Source: Rotaria sordida
Lineage: Eukaryota; Rotifera; Eurotatoria; Philodinida; Philodinidae
Direction of reading: 5' to 3'
Length of the DNA stretch: 64,000 nucleotides
Assembly: GCA_905250125.1 (NCBI GenBank)
Contig: CAJNOL010000050.1
Coordinates: forward strand, 1-64,000
The notes below the pieces were generated by a model. The model did no database searches, was not told the origin of the DNA, and saw only the letters and a list, made by a program, of their open reading frames with translations. Shown piece by piece: positions 26,001 to 38,209 of this stretch. Every line of letters starts with the position of its first letter. The first letter of the stretch is position 1. The translations under genes were made by a program, and so were the position numbers.

Positions 26001-27231
26001 AGTTCAGCTGCTTGATTTTTTTAAATATCTCATTGTGCTCAAATCGTCTGTACTAGATACTTTGACTATTTTCGAGTTTTATAAAGTCGTTAGTTAGAAG
26101 ACTTCATCAATGGGAAAAATCGTGGCGCCATCTAACAAAATATACTGTGACATATTAAAATCGACATTTTTGAGTTGCAATCAACTTGTTCATGACAGGA
26201 ATTATTAATTTAATAGAAAAAGGGAGTAAACCGTTTGAATCTTCGATTTCGATAAAAAATTGACGACATAGATTGAATATGAAATTAATACCCAAGCTTC
26301 TTATGAAATTGTTTTTAATCACATTGTGACCAACATTCGATCTCGAACTGTCATGCTTAAAGTCTTATTTAATCACAAATAGAAAATTACTATTCAATTA
26401 TGTCGACAAATTTTTTATAGTTTTATTTTTCCTTTTATTGTTTGGACCTTTTCCATTTTATGTTTTACTATTCTCCAATACGTAACCCTTCATAAAACTT
26501 TTTGTTATAATTTATAACTTTCATATGGTTTAACTAAATAGACCGATCGTTTCTATCTCTACTGGTGACGTTTTGAGACAGTTCTTATGACAGGTGCAGA
26601 TACGTTGAATTTAGCTCATCAATGGGTTTTTTATCGATTTTTTAGAAGCGGCATATGTGTGACAAGTCTTAAGCCGGTGGATATACATTTGAACTTTGGT
26701 TTTGTTTTCGATTATTTTATTGTTCTTTATTTGCTTTCTCCGTTTGTGACTGAAACTATCTTATCTATGACTTTGTACTGTTTTTCATGTATTCGCTCTC
26801 TTCTACTAATTCTATATGACGTACTTTTTCCTCTTTTTTATCACTTCACTGAGTAGCTTGAAGACTCAATATAATTAAAGTATATATTAATAAAAAAATA
26901 ATAAATTACTTTATCAATTTACCTGACAATATTTGGATGGCGTAATTCTTTTAAAAGGCAAATTTCACGTAGAGCTGAACTCGGTACACCCTAAAAAAAC
27001 AAATAGAATTTATAAATTTCCTCTACAATTTCTCATACATCATCTTCATCATCAAGTCGAACTTTTTTTAAAGCTACTATTTCTTGTGTTAATAAACTAC
27101 GAGCTTTATATACCGTACCATAAGTACCTATAGAATAAAAAAAAAAGGTATTTCATAACAATAAACAATATCAATTTTTTTCTACCTTCTCCAATACGTT
27201 CAATTTTCTCATATTTGTCAGCTCTAGACAT
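23021..27231 (-). CDS. CDK5: Cyclin-dependent kinase 5
   Basis: Eight exons (27231-27186, 27127-27039, 26990-26923, 25544-25331, 25262-25115, 25055-24962, 24911-24770, 23110-23021) encode 296 residues, close to the usual 292. CDK5 is the proline-directed Ser/Thr kinase activated by p35/p39-type partners, best known in neurons. Visible: GEGTYG at 14-19, Lys36, the diagnostic PSSALRE helix at 48-54 (CDK1/2 have PSTAIRE), HRD 127-129, DFG 147-149, and the CDK5-type loop [19 protein letters not shown] with Ser162 equal to human Ser159. The tail ALQHPYFSD matches human CDK5. Two introns are long (23111-24769 and 25545-26922); the second holds a retrotransposon fragment. The start codon abuts a splice acceptor only 62 bases after the stop of the upstream gene. 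Confidence 0.97.
23111..24769 (-). other. Long last intron of CDK5
   Basis: 1659 bases between in-frame exons. No ORF or repeat family was identified. The stretch 23,850-24,600 has a slightly different composition, with many TCGA/CGAA words, which may mark old mobile DNA. Confidence 0.4.
25640..26015 (+). mobile_element. Non-LTR retrotransposon reverse-transcriptase fragment in a CDK5 intron
   Basis: A 122-residue open frame (25647-26015), antisense to CDK5, contains [10 protein letters not shown], the catalytic YADD box of reverse transcriptases. About 50 residues later comes [10 protein letters not shown], the W-x-LNPxKT block that follows the YADD box in LINE-type enzymes. Upstream palm motifs and the endonuclease are absent. 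It is a short 5'-truncated or internally deleted piece and cannot be active. Confidence 0.7.
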
Positions 27232-27263
27232 CTAAAAGACGAGTAAAAAAAAAAAGAAGAGAA
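27232..27263 (-). promoter_or_regulatory. 3' splice acceptor touching the CDK5 start codon
   Basis: Read on the minus strand, a long T-rich tract is followed by actcgtcttttag and then immediately ATG of CDK5. There is no room for a 5' leader. In animals with spliced-leader trans-splicing this is the expected form of a downstream operon gene's acceptor. The upstream SPFH gene stops 62 bases away. The alternative is an ordinary cis intron whose first exon lies inside the neighbour. Confidence 0.65.
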
Positions 27264-27293
27264 AGCAATTGAGAATTTAATAGAATAATAAAT

Positions 27294-30200
27294 TTAATTA
27301 TCAAGTATAGAAATAAATTCAGTCATATCAAAAACATTCAATGAAGGAACAAAGTCAAATAAATCATTTGTTGGTTTTGTTTTTTCAGTTTGATCACATT
27401 GTGTAACTAAACTATCAATATCAACTGTTTTTGTTAAATTAGCTAAATGATTCATTTCAAGTAAAAATGACGTTGATAATTTATCCGTTGTTGTTTGAAT
27501 ATTTAATCGACGAAATAAATTTCCTTCAGATGAACTTAATTGTTTAAGTAAACGACTTTCATAAATAATTCGTGCTTTTTCACGTATTAATTCATATTTA
27601 GCTAATGCATTCATTAATGTTTCACGTGCTTTATTTAAAAAAACATTTCGTTGTCGTTCTGTTTCAATCCAAATTAATGAAGTATTTTCTTGACTTTCAG
27701 CTATTTCAGTATAAATTGGTTTAAGCATTAATATATGAAGACGTTTTATTACTTGTTGTGGTAATGCAACTTTAAATATATAAACAGCATCAATATCAAC
27801 AAAATAGCCATGTGAACATGTAATTGATGTATTATTACAATGAATTAATTTTTTACATGAATATTCAATTGTTTTTGAACATGTATGATGTTGACAACAT
27901 ATTGGACAACAATCACCTGATAATGTTTGTTGTAATATACGTGATAAATTATATTCAACATGTTCTCGACGTGCACGATAATCATAAATAGAAAATTGAT
28001 TACCATGATTACGAAAAATATTTTCAGCAACAAGACGAAGAATACTTTCATGTGCATTAGCAAAATTTAACCAGATTGGTTCTATTTGATCGGGTCTAAA
28101 TAAAAATAAAAAAAGTTATTAGTGCAATGCCTGCGGGATTAAAATGTGAAACACGATGTAGTTGTTGTGATTAATTGCAAGGAGATTGTTTTATTCTATC
28201 TATTTTGAGATATATTTCTTCACCATCTTTTTACTTAATCTTCTAGAAATTCAATAAGGAAGTAGTTTAATGAGGCGTTATTGAAATACAGTCTTTGATC
28301 GTATATGAACAATATCTGTCACAATTGTGGAGGGGATGTGTGTGTAAATTTCTACCTCTATACTTCAACATTCTTTTTAGATCGTGTTGCATCAAAAGAA
28401 AAAAAAAATTTTAACATGAAGTATTCTTTGGTATTGTAGTCTAAATAGGAGATCACAATATTAGAATAATTCTAAAAGAATTTTTTAACTGATGGAACTT
28501 ATAAATCTAAATTGTATTTTATTTTTATGATAATGAGTTGTTTTCAACATCAAATCAACAAAATAATTTGAAATTTTATTTATGAAGTCTTCGAATTGCA
28601 CATCTATTGTACCGTTATATTTCAACGTGTATATTGAGAATAACTCTGGTTCAGAAGAATTGATCTCAATGAAATTTTTTTCTTCATGTTGTCCGCATCA
28701 TTCGTCAAACTTGCTGAAAAAAAACCAGTCTTCTATCGCATTTCTTTTGATAGTTATAAGATTTGAAAGGTTTACAACAATGCTGTTACTTGGTCATCGA
28801 TCCAATCATTTTTTCTTAAACTTTCAGCGATATTTATGAAGAGAAAGATCTAGACTTTGCCGATATGGAATTCATTTCTAAACTTTAATCTCACGACATG
28901 TCACTGTTAGAACCATTTTGAACAAGTCGTGTCCCGTTATCATCTATACCATGTTTTTTCATTTGTAAAATAACATAAAAGTCTCATATTTTCATTAAAT
29001 AATAGAACGCAGTTTAGAATAGATTTTTATCAAAACCAAAACAGATTCAGCTATAATAAACCTTTTAGACAAAAAGAACCGATTAAATCTTTGCTTACAC
29101 ACTTTGGTTCCACTATATGGACAAAATTCTTAGATAAATATTTCAAACAGATGTTGTTTGTTTGACTGGAAAATTTTATCCTTTTCTTCCCTAAGCATCA
29201 CCGAGCTGCGGTAAAACGAATGAGCTCAATCAAATCTATCGTTCCGAAGAAAATCACAAAACATATGCTAAATATCCTATTATATCCACTAGAGGATATT
29301 TTCATTCCACGAGAATAGAAATATATGAATAGTATAATATTGGATTTCATGTAATATATATGATAACATTTAGTATTGGAAGTTAGATGTCGATTAGGGT
29401 AAAGAAGATTCTATGATAAATCGTTTTAATAAATATCAAAGTTTTTCACATATCTTTCGAAGATTTTATCACATATTTCTTATTTAAATGACTTAAACTG
29501 CATAGCCTTTTCTACATAACTATGCTCTCTGTGATACTCAACGTTTTAACGCTAGGCAATAGCTTTTCATTACTAAGGTTGATAAGATAAAATGTAAAAA
29601 CCAGTGAAAGAGAGGCTTCAAATGGCCGATCTTTTATTTTTATAGACGAATAATCTGACCTTTCATGAATTCGGAACTTTATGGCTTTTTAAAGGTCTCT
29701 TCAATTGATACTTCACTAGATCTATAAACTAGTATATGACAACGCATATTTTGAAAAAAAAATGAAGATTTTTCTTCGATGTATATAATAAGACAACGAT
29801 TCTTTTCAAATTCTTGCTTATCTTCAGTTTTTCTGCATTAATTGTAGAGAAATTTTCTTCTAACGTTATAAATATTATTTCATATCGGATGTGCTTGAGA
29901 TTTGATTTTGGAACTAAATTCAACCTATCAAACTCTAATACCATAAAACGATTCCTTACAAATGTTCCAAAGATAAACTCAAAAAAACGTAAGACACTAA
30001 CGATGAAGTTTAACAGTTCTCTTGACACATCTAATAGAAATTTATAAGTAGATAATAATTTTATTTTGGCGAAGAAATAGTTGATTCTTACATTCAACGA
30101 ACAGTTTCTCAAAAACCAACTATATTTTTATCTCGATTAATATTCTAAAACAAATTTCTCAGTTTTCATTCTACACAAACAATCATTTAATTCAAGGATA

Positions 30201-32114
30201 CAAACTTTTAATTAATGAATAATTGATTTAAATGAAAAAAAAACAACTTAGAACTGATAATTAACATAAAAACATTTTGAAAGCTTTTAATATCTTATTT
30301 ATTCAAAATACTATTAAAATATTTGAATACCTTATTCGATAGACAATTGTAGCATCTAAAATAACACTAGCTTGATCAGTTGTAAAAATTGTCAGAGAAT
30401 CAAAATTGAGATATCGAGCTGTTTTATCGAATTTAATCATTCTCTTCCATGGTAATATTAAATAAACCCCAGTTAAATATGGATGTTTTAAATCCATAAT
30501 ACCTGTCCATAAATTATGTGTTACACCAAACTAGTAAAAAAATCCATATAAAATGAAAAAAACACTCAGAAAGATAGAATATTATATTTACTTCATCATA
30601 ATCAATACTTGTATAACCAAGTGCTACGAATATAATTGTAAGAAGAATAATTACAATAAAAATAATAAAAATTAATACTGGTAATATTCTTGCATTACGA
30701 TTATCAGCTGGCATTAAACTAAAAATGATAGATTTAGTTAGAAAATACTTTTCAAATGAGACAAAAACTCTACTCAGCCCAGAAGTCGCGTGCTATTTGT
30801 CGTAAACCACCATTTCGACGTGTAGGCGATCGATTCGATGAAGTAGAATGACGATGACGTTGTCGAATATCAGTTTCATTTTCTCTTGCTGGACGAAACT
30901 CAATAGTTGGTTGTCCATTTTCATTATCATCCGAATTTAATGAAAATGGCGTTGCTATACATTATCAATATTATATCGAATATCATATAAAATATTTTTT
31001 ACTTTCATCATTTTGTTCAGTCGGACTTGGAATGTCATTATTTGTAGGTAACAATGGTTGATTCTAATTATTATAAAAAAATTCAATAAATAATAAGGAA
31101 GAATATCCCTGTCCTTCAATCATCGTGTAGGATGAAGTTCTGCCTAGCGACTGACTCGATAGTCAGATATCATAGAACTAGTAGTAGTGGTAACTCTAGA
31201 CAGAAGACCATCCTGATGCAGAGTTACACATACACACTAACCAATCACAAGAGTAGATCTGTCTCATAACGTAATGCATGATGGGAAAGTTTCTGGACAA
31301 GATGTTTATTCACTATTTGACCGGCTAGAAAATGTTTCCGACAAATCACAAAGTATAGGTCGCGAACAGAATTTTGTGCTTTTTTTGAAGGATCTGAAAA
31401 ATTATTTTTAACGATGATCCAATAGGTTTTTATTTATCCTATAAATCCTTTTTTGAACATGCTAAAAATTGTCGTTCGTTTAGTAGAATGGATACTTCTT
31501 TATGTAATCTAATATTGAAGAAAGCTGTAGCTTTTGCTCAAGCATTTTTTCAAGAGCAACGTTCAATACAAAAAAGGTTATCGATTTTTTAAAAATGAGT
31601 ATTCGGGAATAACGAAAATTTGAGTGTTTTCTCGAAAGACAAAAAGAACTTCAAATCATGCATTTTTCAAAGACTATTTCATTACACTCAAACAAAAAAC
31701 TGATACAAAATTTCTAAGTCCATATTCAAAAAGAGTATCCTAATCCATAGCTTTTGACTCGTCGAAAATACTTTCCGATCATCCGTTAGTCACTGGGCTA
31801 TCAGACGAATGCAATCCGAGACAAATAATCCTTAACTGACTTGTCCACAATTATTCCATGGTTAGTGATACTAAGGTTTGCATACAGTATCTTGTGGAGA
31901 TGTGCTCAACAACGTAGTCACTCAGACATCACTGTTTCAATAATTAATAAACAAAAATTATTATTCTTACCACTTCTCGTAATTCAATTTCTTCTGGAGT
32001 TGATAGTGTTCCAGCAAGCTAAAATATAAAAATCAATTATGTTATCTTTCTATGTATTATTATTATTTTAATTACGTCTTTTGCTGATGATGGTGATCTT
32101 CCCAGTGAACTCAT
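27294..32114 (-). CDS. SPFH/band-7-like membrane protein with cysteine-rich insert
   Basis: Seven exons (32114-32076, 32018-31971, 31063-31003, 30954-30774, 30718-30592, 30530-30331, 28095-27294) encode 485 residues. N-terminal 1-120 is Ser/Arg-rich and disordered. One membrane span lies at about 122-146, followed by an SPFH-like region: PWKRMIKFDKTARYLNF, then TTDQASVILDATIVYRI and RPDQIEPIW. A long helical C-terminal part (about 325-420) carries the E/R/A-rich repeats usual after an SPFH domain. Stomatin-type proteins scaffold lipid microdomains and regulate channels. Unusual here is a loop with eight cysteines (281, 282, 285, 286, 291, 299, 305, 312) inside the domain. Closest named subfamily unknown. 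ATG is 25 bases after a splice acceptor. Confidence 0.8.
28096..30330 (-). other. Long intron of the SPFH gene
   Basis: 2235 bases between two exons that join in frame. It contains a copy of the dispersed repeat described at 28141-28432. Overlapping open frames near 29729-30112 exist on both strands and are not genes. Confidence 0.45.
28141..28432. repeat. Dispersed intronic repeat, copy 1
   Basis: Two blocks (28141-28267 and about 28361-28432) recur at 41371-41500 with 42143-42185, and at 43591-43672 with 43935-44035. Shared words include atttcttcaccat followed by ttttacttaatc, and later acttcaacattc near gatcgtgtt. All copies lie in introns on the same strand orientation. No coding potential. 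Probably a non-autonomous mobile element. Confidence 0.7.
31064..31970 (-). other. Second intron of the SPFH gene
   Basis: 907 bases. No feature recognised; a short hairpin-rich patch around 31,100-31,220 may be repeat debris. Confidence 0.35.
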
Positions 32115-32488
32115 TATAACTATTTATTTAATATTCCATCTGAAAGAAAATCTTTTGAATTTAGTTTTCAAAGAAAAAAGAACATAATAAAATAAATAAT
32201 TCATTGCCATGTTTAGGTCATTTGATTGTAGAAAAAAAAAATTACCAAAAAAAAAGACTCTTAGAGACACATATATAAAATAAATGAAACATTTAACAAA
32301 AATCAAATTTGTGAATCATCATCAACAGCTAAAACAAAAAAAAAGATTAAATAAATATTCAAGTATAAAATAATTCTTATAAAAAAACAGTAGCATTAAC
32401 TATGCAATTAAAATAGCATAATACTTAAAAGAAAATTTACTTAAAAAAAATACTAAAGCCTTTTCTTCCTGATAAAATTCAATTCATA

Positions 32489-32545
32489 CCTCATTAGAAA
32501 CTGTTTGCTGTAAAACTTCAATTTGAATGATAACGATAACCTGGA
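32489..32545 (-). other. Possible untranslated exon between SPNS and the SPFH gene
   Basis: On the minus strand a segment is flanked by a good acceptor (ctttccag) and a good donor (gtatga) at roughly these positions. It could be a 5' untranslated exon of the SPFH gene or an alternative 3' exon of SPNS. If spliced to SPNS it would end the protein after a few residues. Transcript data would decide. Confidence 0.3.
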
Positions 32546-32851
32546 AAGAATTAAGAAACAAAAAAAAAAGAAAAAAAATCGTTTTTGTTTTTAAAGAAAA
32601 AATGAATCTTATTGCATGTCAGAAATAAAAAGAACATAACTATTTAATCTCTAACTCATCGAATTCTCTAGAGAAATTAGATTCAACGAATGAAAGCAAT
32701 CAATTGATGAGAGCAAATTATGAGCGACACACACTTGTTTTTTATTCTCTAATTAAGCGTTTTCAGATAATCCAAAATTATTCGATATTTTCATTGCTAT
32801 TATGATAAGAAAAAAATAATTTTCTTTTGCGAAATAATTTTTTAATTAATA

Positions 32852-34912
32852 TTAAATATACATACATTCAATCGTTTCCTCTGCTCGACGACGATCTTGA
32901 ATAATAAACATTGCTGCAAAAAGAAAAGCTGCACCACCAAGTATAGCAACAAATGGTGTTAACATTAATGCATTGCGTAATGATACCCAATTACTTAAAT
33001 CATCATCAGCACCTTTTCGAAAAAAATCACTAATTTCACCAATTATATATGGGCTAGATGCGTCACCCTATTAAAAAAATATATATACAAAAAAAAAATT
33101 TTGTCTTTTTTTAATTATGAAAATCCTACTAATAGATGCATAATAAAAATAAGAATAGAACTAGCTGTAGAACGTCTTGTCGGAATGATAATATACTATA
33201 AGAGATAAAAATAATCATTATTAAGTAATAAAAAAAAAAAAGAAACTCAACCATAAGCATATCCGTAATAAGTGCCCAATTACTACAAAGTAATGTTTCA
33301 GCAATAAAAATGAAGATCCATGTTAAAACTATATAATCTTTAGATAATAGTAGTACACAAAATAAAAATGGTATTGCAAGAAGAACAGCAACACCACAGA
33401 CAATTGGATCACCACGTGGATTTCGTTTACGATAACTAAAAAAAAGAAAAACGAAAAATTTCTATTCATTCGCTTTCTCATATAAAATATATACCGTCTA
33501 GCAATTTCACTTCCTAGTAATACACCAATAATACCAGCACCACATGTTATCATACCAAAGTAGAGTGATACACTATTTAGTAAAACAAAAAAAAACACAC
33601 TTATATTGTAAACAAGAAGAAAAAAATGATTTACTTGGCTTTATCTTTTGAATCTTCACTGCCATTGGCTAATTTATGAGCTTTTTGAAGAAAAATAGGT
33701 CCCCACCAAGAAAGTGATCCTAATGCAAATGCTACCCATGTAAATCCAAGTGTTATTAAAAGAAAACTTTTACTAAATAATAAATATATAAATGAAAATT
33801 TTTAATTTATAAAATACAAATTCAACAAACATTTTAATAACATTTTTAACATCAGAAAGCCAACTAGATTTTTTTTGCATATGAGCACCATCAGCACTAC
33901 CTCGTACGGGTTCTGTAACAAGTACAATAAGTAAAATAACACATATTGCACCAAAAACAGGTGTAACCTAAAATATATAAAGTAAGATTATCAAAAATTA
34001 TAAATCAATACAATGATCTACTCGTAAAGCCCATCGCCAATCATGAAATGTTTTTGAAACATAAGAACCAACAATATATCCAAGACCACTAAAATAAAAC
34101 ATTTTGTTAAAATAATCTTTAACAAAAAAATTTATTTTACCCCCCTAGTGGTACAGCAATATTAAAAACAGCTAACATTCTTGTTCTCATATCATGTGTA
34201 AATATGTCAGCAATAATTGTCGGTGCAACACATGAATACGATGCTTCACCAACACCAACTAAACTACGTAATAATACAAAAAGCCAAAATAACTTATAGA
34301 AAAATACATATATTAAATTAATGTTATATTATATATAAAAGAAATTTACATGTTTTGGTACAAATGATCCAGCTATAGTTGTTATTGACCAAAGAGTCAC
34401 ACCTAAGATAATCATCAATTTTCGACTATATCGATCTCTGCAACAGAAAAAATTAAATAGATTTAGTTTTTTTATTTTGTACGTTTTCTTCTATGTACCC
34501 TAAATAACCAAAAAGAGGTGCTAAAGCCATGTAACTACAAACAAATACTGTTTGAAGAAGACCAGCTTCAGCATCTCCAATGTCAAAATAATCTTGAATT
34601 TGTTCAAGAACACCTACAAGTTAAATCATGAGTTCATAATTTCATTTCTGTTTTATGAAAAAAAAAACCACCAAACTACCTGCAATAGCAAATCGATCCA
34701 TGTAATTTAATAAATTAATAAGAAATAAAACAATCATTGTTATTGCATTTTTATATTTGTTTCCTCGTGATGATGTAGATTTAATAAGGACCTAGAAACA
34801 AAATCAAACAAAAAAATAATTAAATAAAAAAATAATAAATCTCAATAAAACATACACTGCTTTCTGTATCTGGACTAAGCATTGGTGTTAAATCAGAAAC
34901 TTCGTCGGGCAT
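32852..34912 (-). CDS. SPNS: Spinster-family major facilitator transporter
   Basis: Twelve exons (34912-34856, 34791-34680, 34613-34499, 34437-34350, 34292-34141, 34088-34022, 33967-33831, 33772-33635, 33572-33495, 33435-33252, 33195-33130, 33067-32852) encode 469 residues. Spinster proteins are 12-span carriers. SPNS1 exports lysophospholipids from lysosomes and SPNS2 exports sphingosine-1-phosphate. Visible: [19 protein letters not shown] in span 1, GYLGDRYSRK between spans 2 and 3 (MFS motif A), [51 protein letters not shown] and [12 protein letters not shown], all SPNS landmarks. It appears closest to SPNS1, but the subtype is not settled. The C-terminus (IECMYI) is short. An alternative splice at 32,866 could extend it slightly. 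Confidence 0.94.
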
Positions 34913-37076
34913 AATTGGCGAAATTAAATATTGTTAGTGCTTATTATTAATGTTACGTTTGACGATGCAATTGAAAATTAATTCAACTTTTTGTCAAACA
35001 GTATTGTCATAGGCACTGATTATTTTTCTTTTCATTCATCATTCATAACTAACCATTTTACATGTGACAAATCACAAATCGAAGACTATTTTTTCAGTTA
35101 TGTCAGCTAGCGTCATCTGAGAATAATTCATAACAAATGTTGTTTCGTGGGCAATGAGATTACAAGTATAATTAATAATTTGAAAAAAATAGGAAAATTG
35201 TTTGCTTTTGACGTACGATTCAATCAGTTGTTTGTAGATAGAATGAATCACAATGTGTTTACGAGGATTCTTCCGTCATTTCCGAATGTTAAAATCAAAA
35301 TCTTTTTGATCAGAAAAATTCGTGCTGTGATTATTCTTTCTATGCAAATTTCTCCTGATGATAATGATTATTTCCTCATTTCAAAGATGTTGATAGCATA
35401 GATCATCGATCTCTAACACTGCTGAACATGGACAGTTTTCGATCACTTTAGTTGGAGAAAAAACAAGTCCTCATACATACAGGAAAATTTGTTATTCGTT
35501 TTTCTCAAAATCAATTTTGACACAAGAGTAATACAGAATTGTCCCGCGCTTCTCCGATATAGTATGTTTGATCAAACTGGAACTTTTTTTTTACAGGTAT
35601 TGGACACTGTTTGAGATGCCTGCTTTTTTTTATTTTGAAAAAATATTGCACCGTTGATTCTTGGCAGATTTTACAAAAAACATGTATTTTTGGAGATACG
35701 CTCGGTATTTTGATCTTATTATTCGAACAGAAGGAAATAAAAAGTAGGCACCTCAAACACTGTCTAGTATCTGTAAAAAAAACTATCAGCTCTATTGGAC
35801 GTTTTGCAACTGAAAATGCGCGGTGGTTTTTAGCCTTTACAATCCAGATATTTCCTAGAAGGAAGTATTTGGAAATTTGGAGTCTATAACAACTTTTGCT
35901 CTGCTCACAGAGGATCTATCTATCCTGAAAGTTTCAAATATTTCTGAAGAGCCATCCTTCAGAAATTTCGGAAAAGAGGAGAATCTCCTGTCGCCGTCAA
36001 AAAATCGATCTTAGGCCAAATACATTCAAATCACATGAAATTTTCAATTTATATTGAGGCTATAGTAAAGAAGCTACAGTAAAATGTTCAGTCTTATACC
36101 ATAACGTTTCCGGAAGATGTTCAACAAACAAATGTAAAAAGGTCGATCATTTGGTAGTTCAAAATTCTCTGTGAATCTTCATTTCATATGTTTAATTTGT
36201 TTTTGTGTGAAAGATCATGACAGAGCCTTTTATTTTTTAAATTTTTACTTTGTAAACGAAGCAAAGTTCTCAAAAAAAAATGACACTCTAATGATAAATG
36301 TACTCTTTTAAAAAGTAGAAACAAAGCTTGATTCAAAAAAGAGACTATGTCTTGACATGTTCTTTCAAGCATCAAAACCCAATTGACTACAATGAAGCGC
36401 CTTCGAGAAATCTGGGATGTACGATCAAAAAAACCTAAACAAAGAAAAAATGAAAAAGTGAATTTCCTGCTTGTTTTCTAAAAACAACAGTTTTCAAGCA
36501 GATGATAATAGAAATTATCAAAGGTTGTTCTCGAAGTAGGAGATGCCAAGTAAAAGAGTTCATGTCATTTATGAAATATTAGGCGCCTCGGGCTATCCTT
36601 TCGTGCACCTATCTTAATAAACTAAGAAGAAAAAATTCGGCTATGTGTATTATTAAAAGTATTTTTTAAACAAAGGAAAATAACATTTAGGGTAGCTAAT
36701 ACAAACCTGTATCGATGATTATACTTTTTGGAAGTAAGAATATTGTTTATTGAATTACTTACCTAATATAGATAATTTGCTACTTTTTTGACTACTTTAA
36801 TTTTCTTACATGAAACAATTCATCGATGATTACTTTTTTTTGTTTGCTTAATGGAAATTGTTGCTGTTAGTTATAAGGATAGATCGTTCAAACACTGTTT
36901 CTTTTTGTCTATTCACTTTCTATTTCGAAGCGATATTTTCTTATTTTATTCTTTTAGACAAGAAACTATTATATTACAAATAATGTGAGTACTGCTTCTC
37001 GTGAATAAGAAGAACAAATTAATCATGACTATAATTATGAAGTAAATGAAGAGATATTAGTTATGAATAAAGAATC
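34913..37076. other. Gap between SPNS and neurochondrin-like gene
   Basis: 2164 bases without a supported gene. It holds foldback element C (35560-35830). The rest is AT-rich and unremarkable. The SPNS promoter or trans-splice site must be here. Confidence 0.4.
35560..35830. mobile_element. Foldback element C (diverged palindrome)
   Basis: The block at about 35595-35630 (caggtattggacactgtttg and on) is the inverted counterpart of 35738-35778 (ending cactgtctagtatctg). A sign of the symmetry is that open frames on opposite strands here both begin MRCLLF. The outer limits are uncertain because the arms are diverged. Confidence 0.55.
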
Positions 37077-38209
37077 TTAATCTTCTTCATAAGATTTTAA
37101 AGTTGGTTCAAGAAACTTTTTAAAAGTTTCAGTACAAGTTGGCGTATTTAATCTAAAGTAAATAAAAGAAAAAAAAATGGATACTATAATTAATAGAAAA
37201 AAAAAATCTTATCTACCCATATTGCATCCATTTATTTAAATGAGGTTGTACAACTGTTTTCAAGGCCATTGGTTCTTGACTTAACCAAATTCCAAGTATA
37301 CGAACAGTTGCTTGAAGAACTGTATCAAATATCTAGAAAAAAAACAATTTCCGATAAAAATAAAATAATTCTAAATGATTTTTACTTGTTTATTTTCAAC
37401 ATTTTCAATAATTTGATCGATGAGAAAGATACAACCATGAAACATTTCAATTAGTTTAGGAAGAACAGATGAAACATCATCATCGGTTAAGTCATCGGAT
37501 TGACAAACACTAGCTATCGTATATTCAATGATTAAATAACAAGCAGCAAGATGTTGTTGATGTTCTAAAATCTATCATAGACGAAAACAATAGTTCATTG
37601 AAATAATATCAACAAAAAATGTAATAGTATTTACTTCATTTATTTGAGAATTTTCGACCATCATACGTACTTCAACAGCACACAAAAGAACCAATAGTAT
37701 GAATAGATTTTTATTATGTTTACAAAGAAACGAAACAGATTTATGCTGTTCTATCAAACAAGCATAGACATCAATAACAATAGCACGTTGTTCATTTCCT
37801 TATTAAGTAATAGAATAAATATATAAACAAAAAATTCTAGGTCTTTTTTTTTCTTAAAACACTTACGAAGACGACATTGTAATAGATTTCCGAGACTATC
37901 AAGCAAGATATTATCTGGTAACGATTGAAATACATCCTAATAGTGAAAATATATATATATAGATATATATATATATACAAATAATCGAAGAAATAGTTTT
38001 AAACTAACTGATAATCATACATTAGATATAGTAGGAATGACAGAACAAAGTAATTGGCAAGCTTCAAAGAATTTTTCATTCTACAAAAAAAAAAAACACA
38101 ACGAAATTATTATTATTAAATTATCTCGAAAAACTAAACGACCAACCTCAGTACTACTCAATGATTGTGAACATAAATCGAAAAGTTTTTTACATGCTGT
38201 TACATCCAT
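37077..38209 (-). CDS. NCDN: Truncated neurochondrin-like protein
   Basis: Seven exons (38209-38147, 38080-38021, 37936-37867, 37798-37635, 37571-37386, 37332-37217, 37152-37077) encode 244 residues, all in frame. Full neurochondrin is an armadillo/HEAT-like cytosolic protein of about 730 residues that acts in neurite growth and CaMKII/mGluR signalling. Only the middle third is present: FFEACQLL, LLVLLCAVEVRMMVE and ATVRILGIWLSQE match human FELCQLL, LLVNLACVEVRLALE and ASVRILGAWLAEE. The first about 220 and last about 290 residues have no counterpart in the flanks. The first exon begins at a splice acceptor five bases before the ATG, which suggests the missing 5' exons were lost at an intron boundary. 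It may be a pseudogene or a trimmed, still spliced gene. Confidence 0.75.
37940..37979. repeat. AT microsatellite in an intron
   Basis: A run of alternating A and T, interrupted once by a G, in the second intron of the neurochondrin-like gene. Simple repeat without coding meaning. Confidence 0.8.

Noticed and set aside
29729-30112. 127-codon minus-strand open frame in the SPFH intron
   Set aside because: A similar frame exists on the other strand, no known motif, and the flanking exons already join in frame without it.
32486-32862. Spliced extension of the SPNS C-terminus
   Set aside because: Using the gtatgt donor near 32,866 and the acceptor near 32,546 gives only a few residues before a stop; the unspliced TAA at 32852 is simpler. 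Kept only as a possible untranslated exon.
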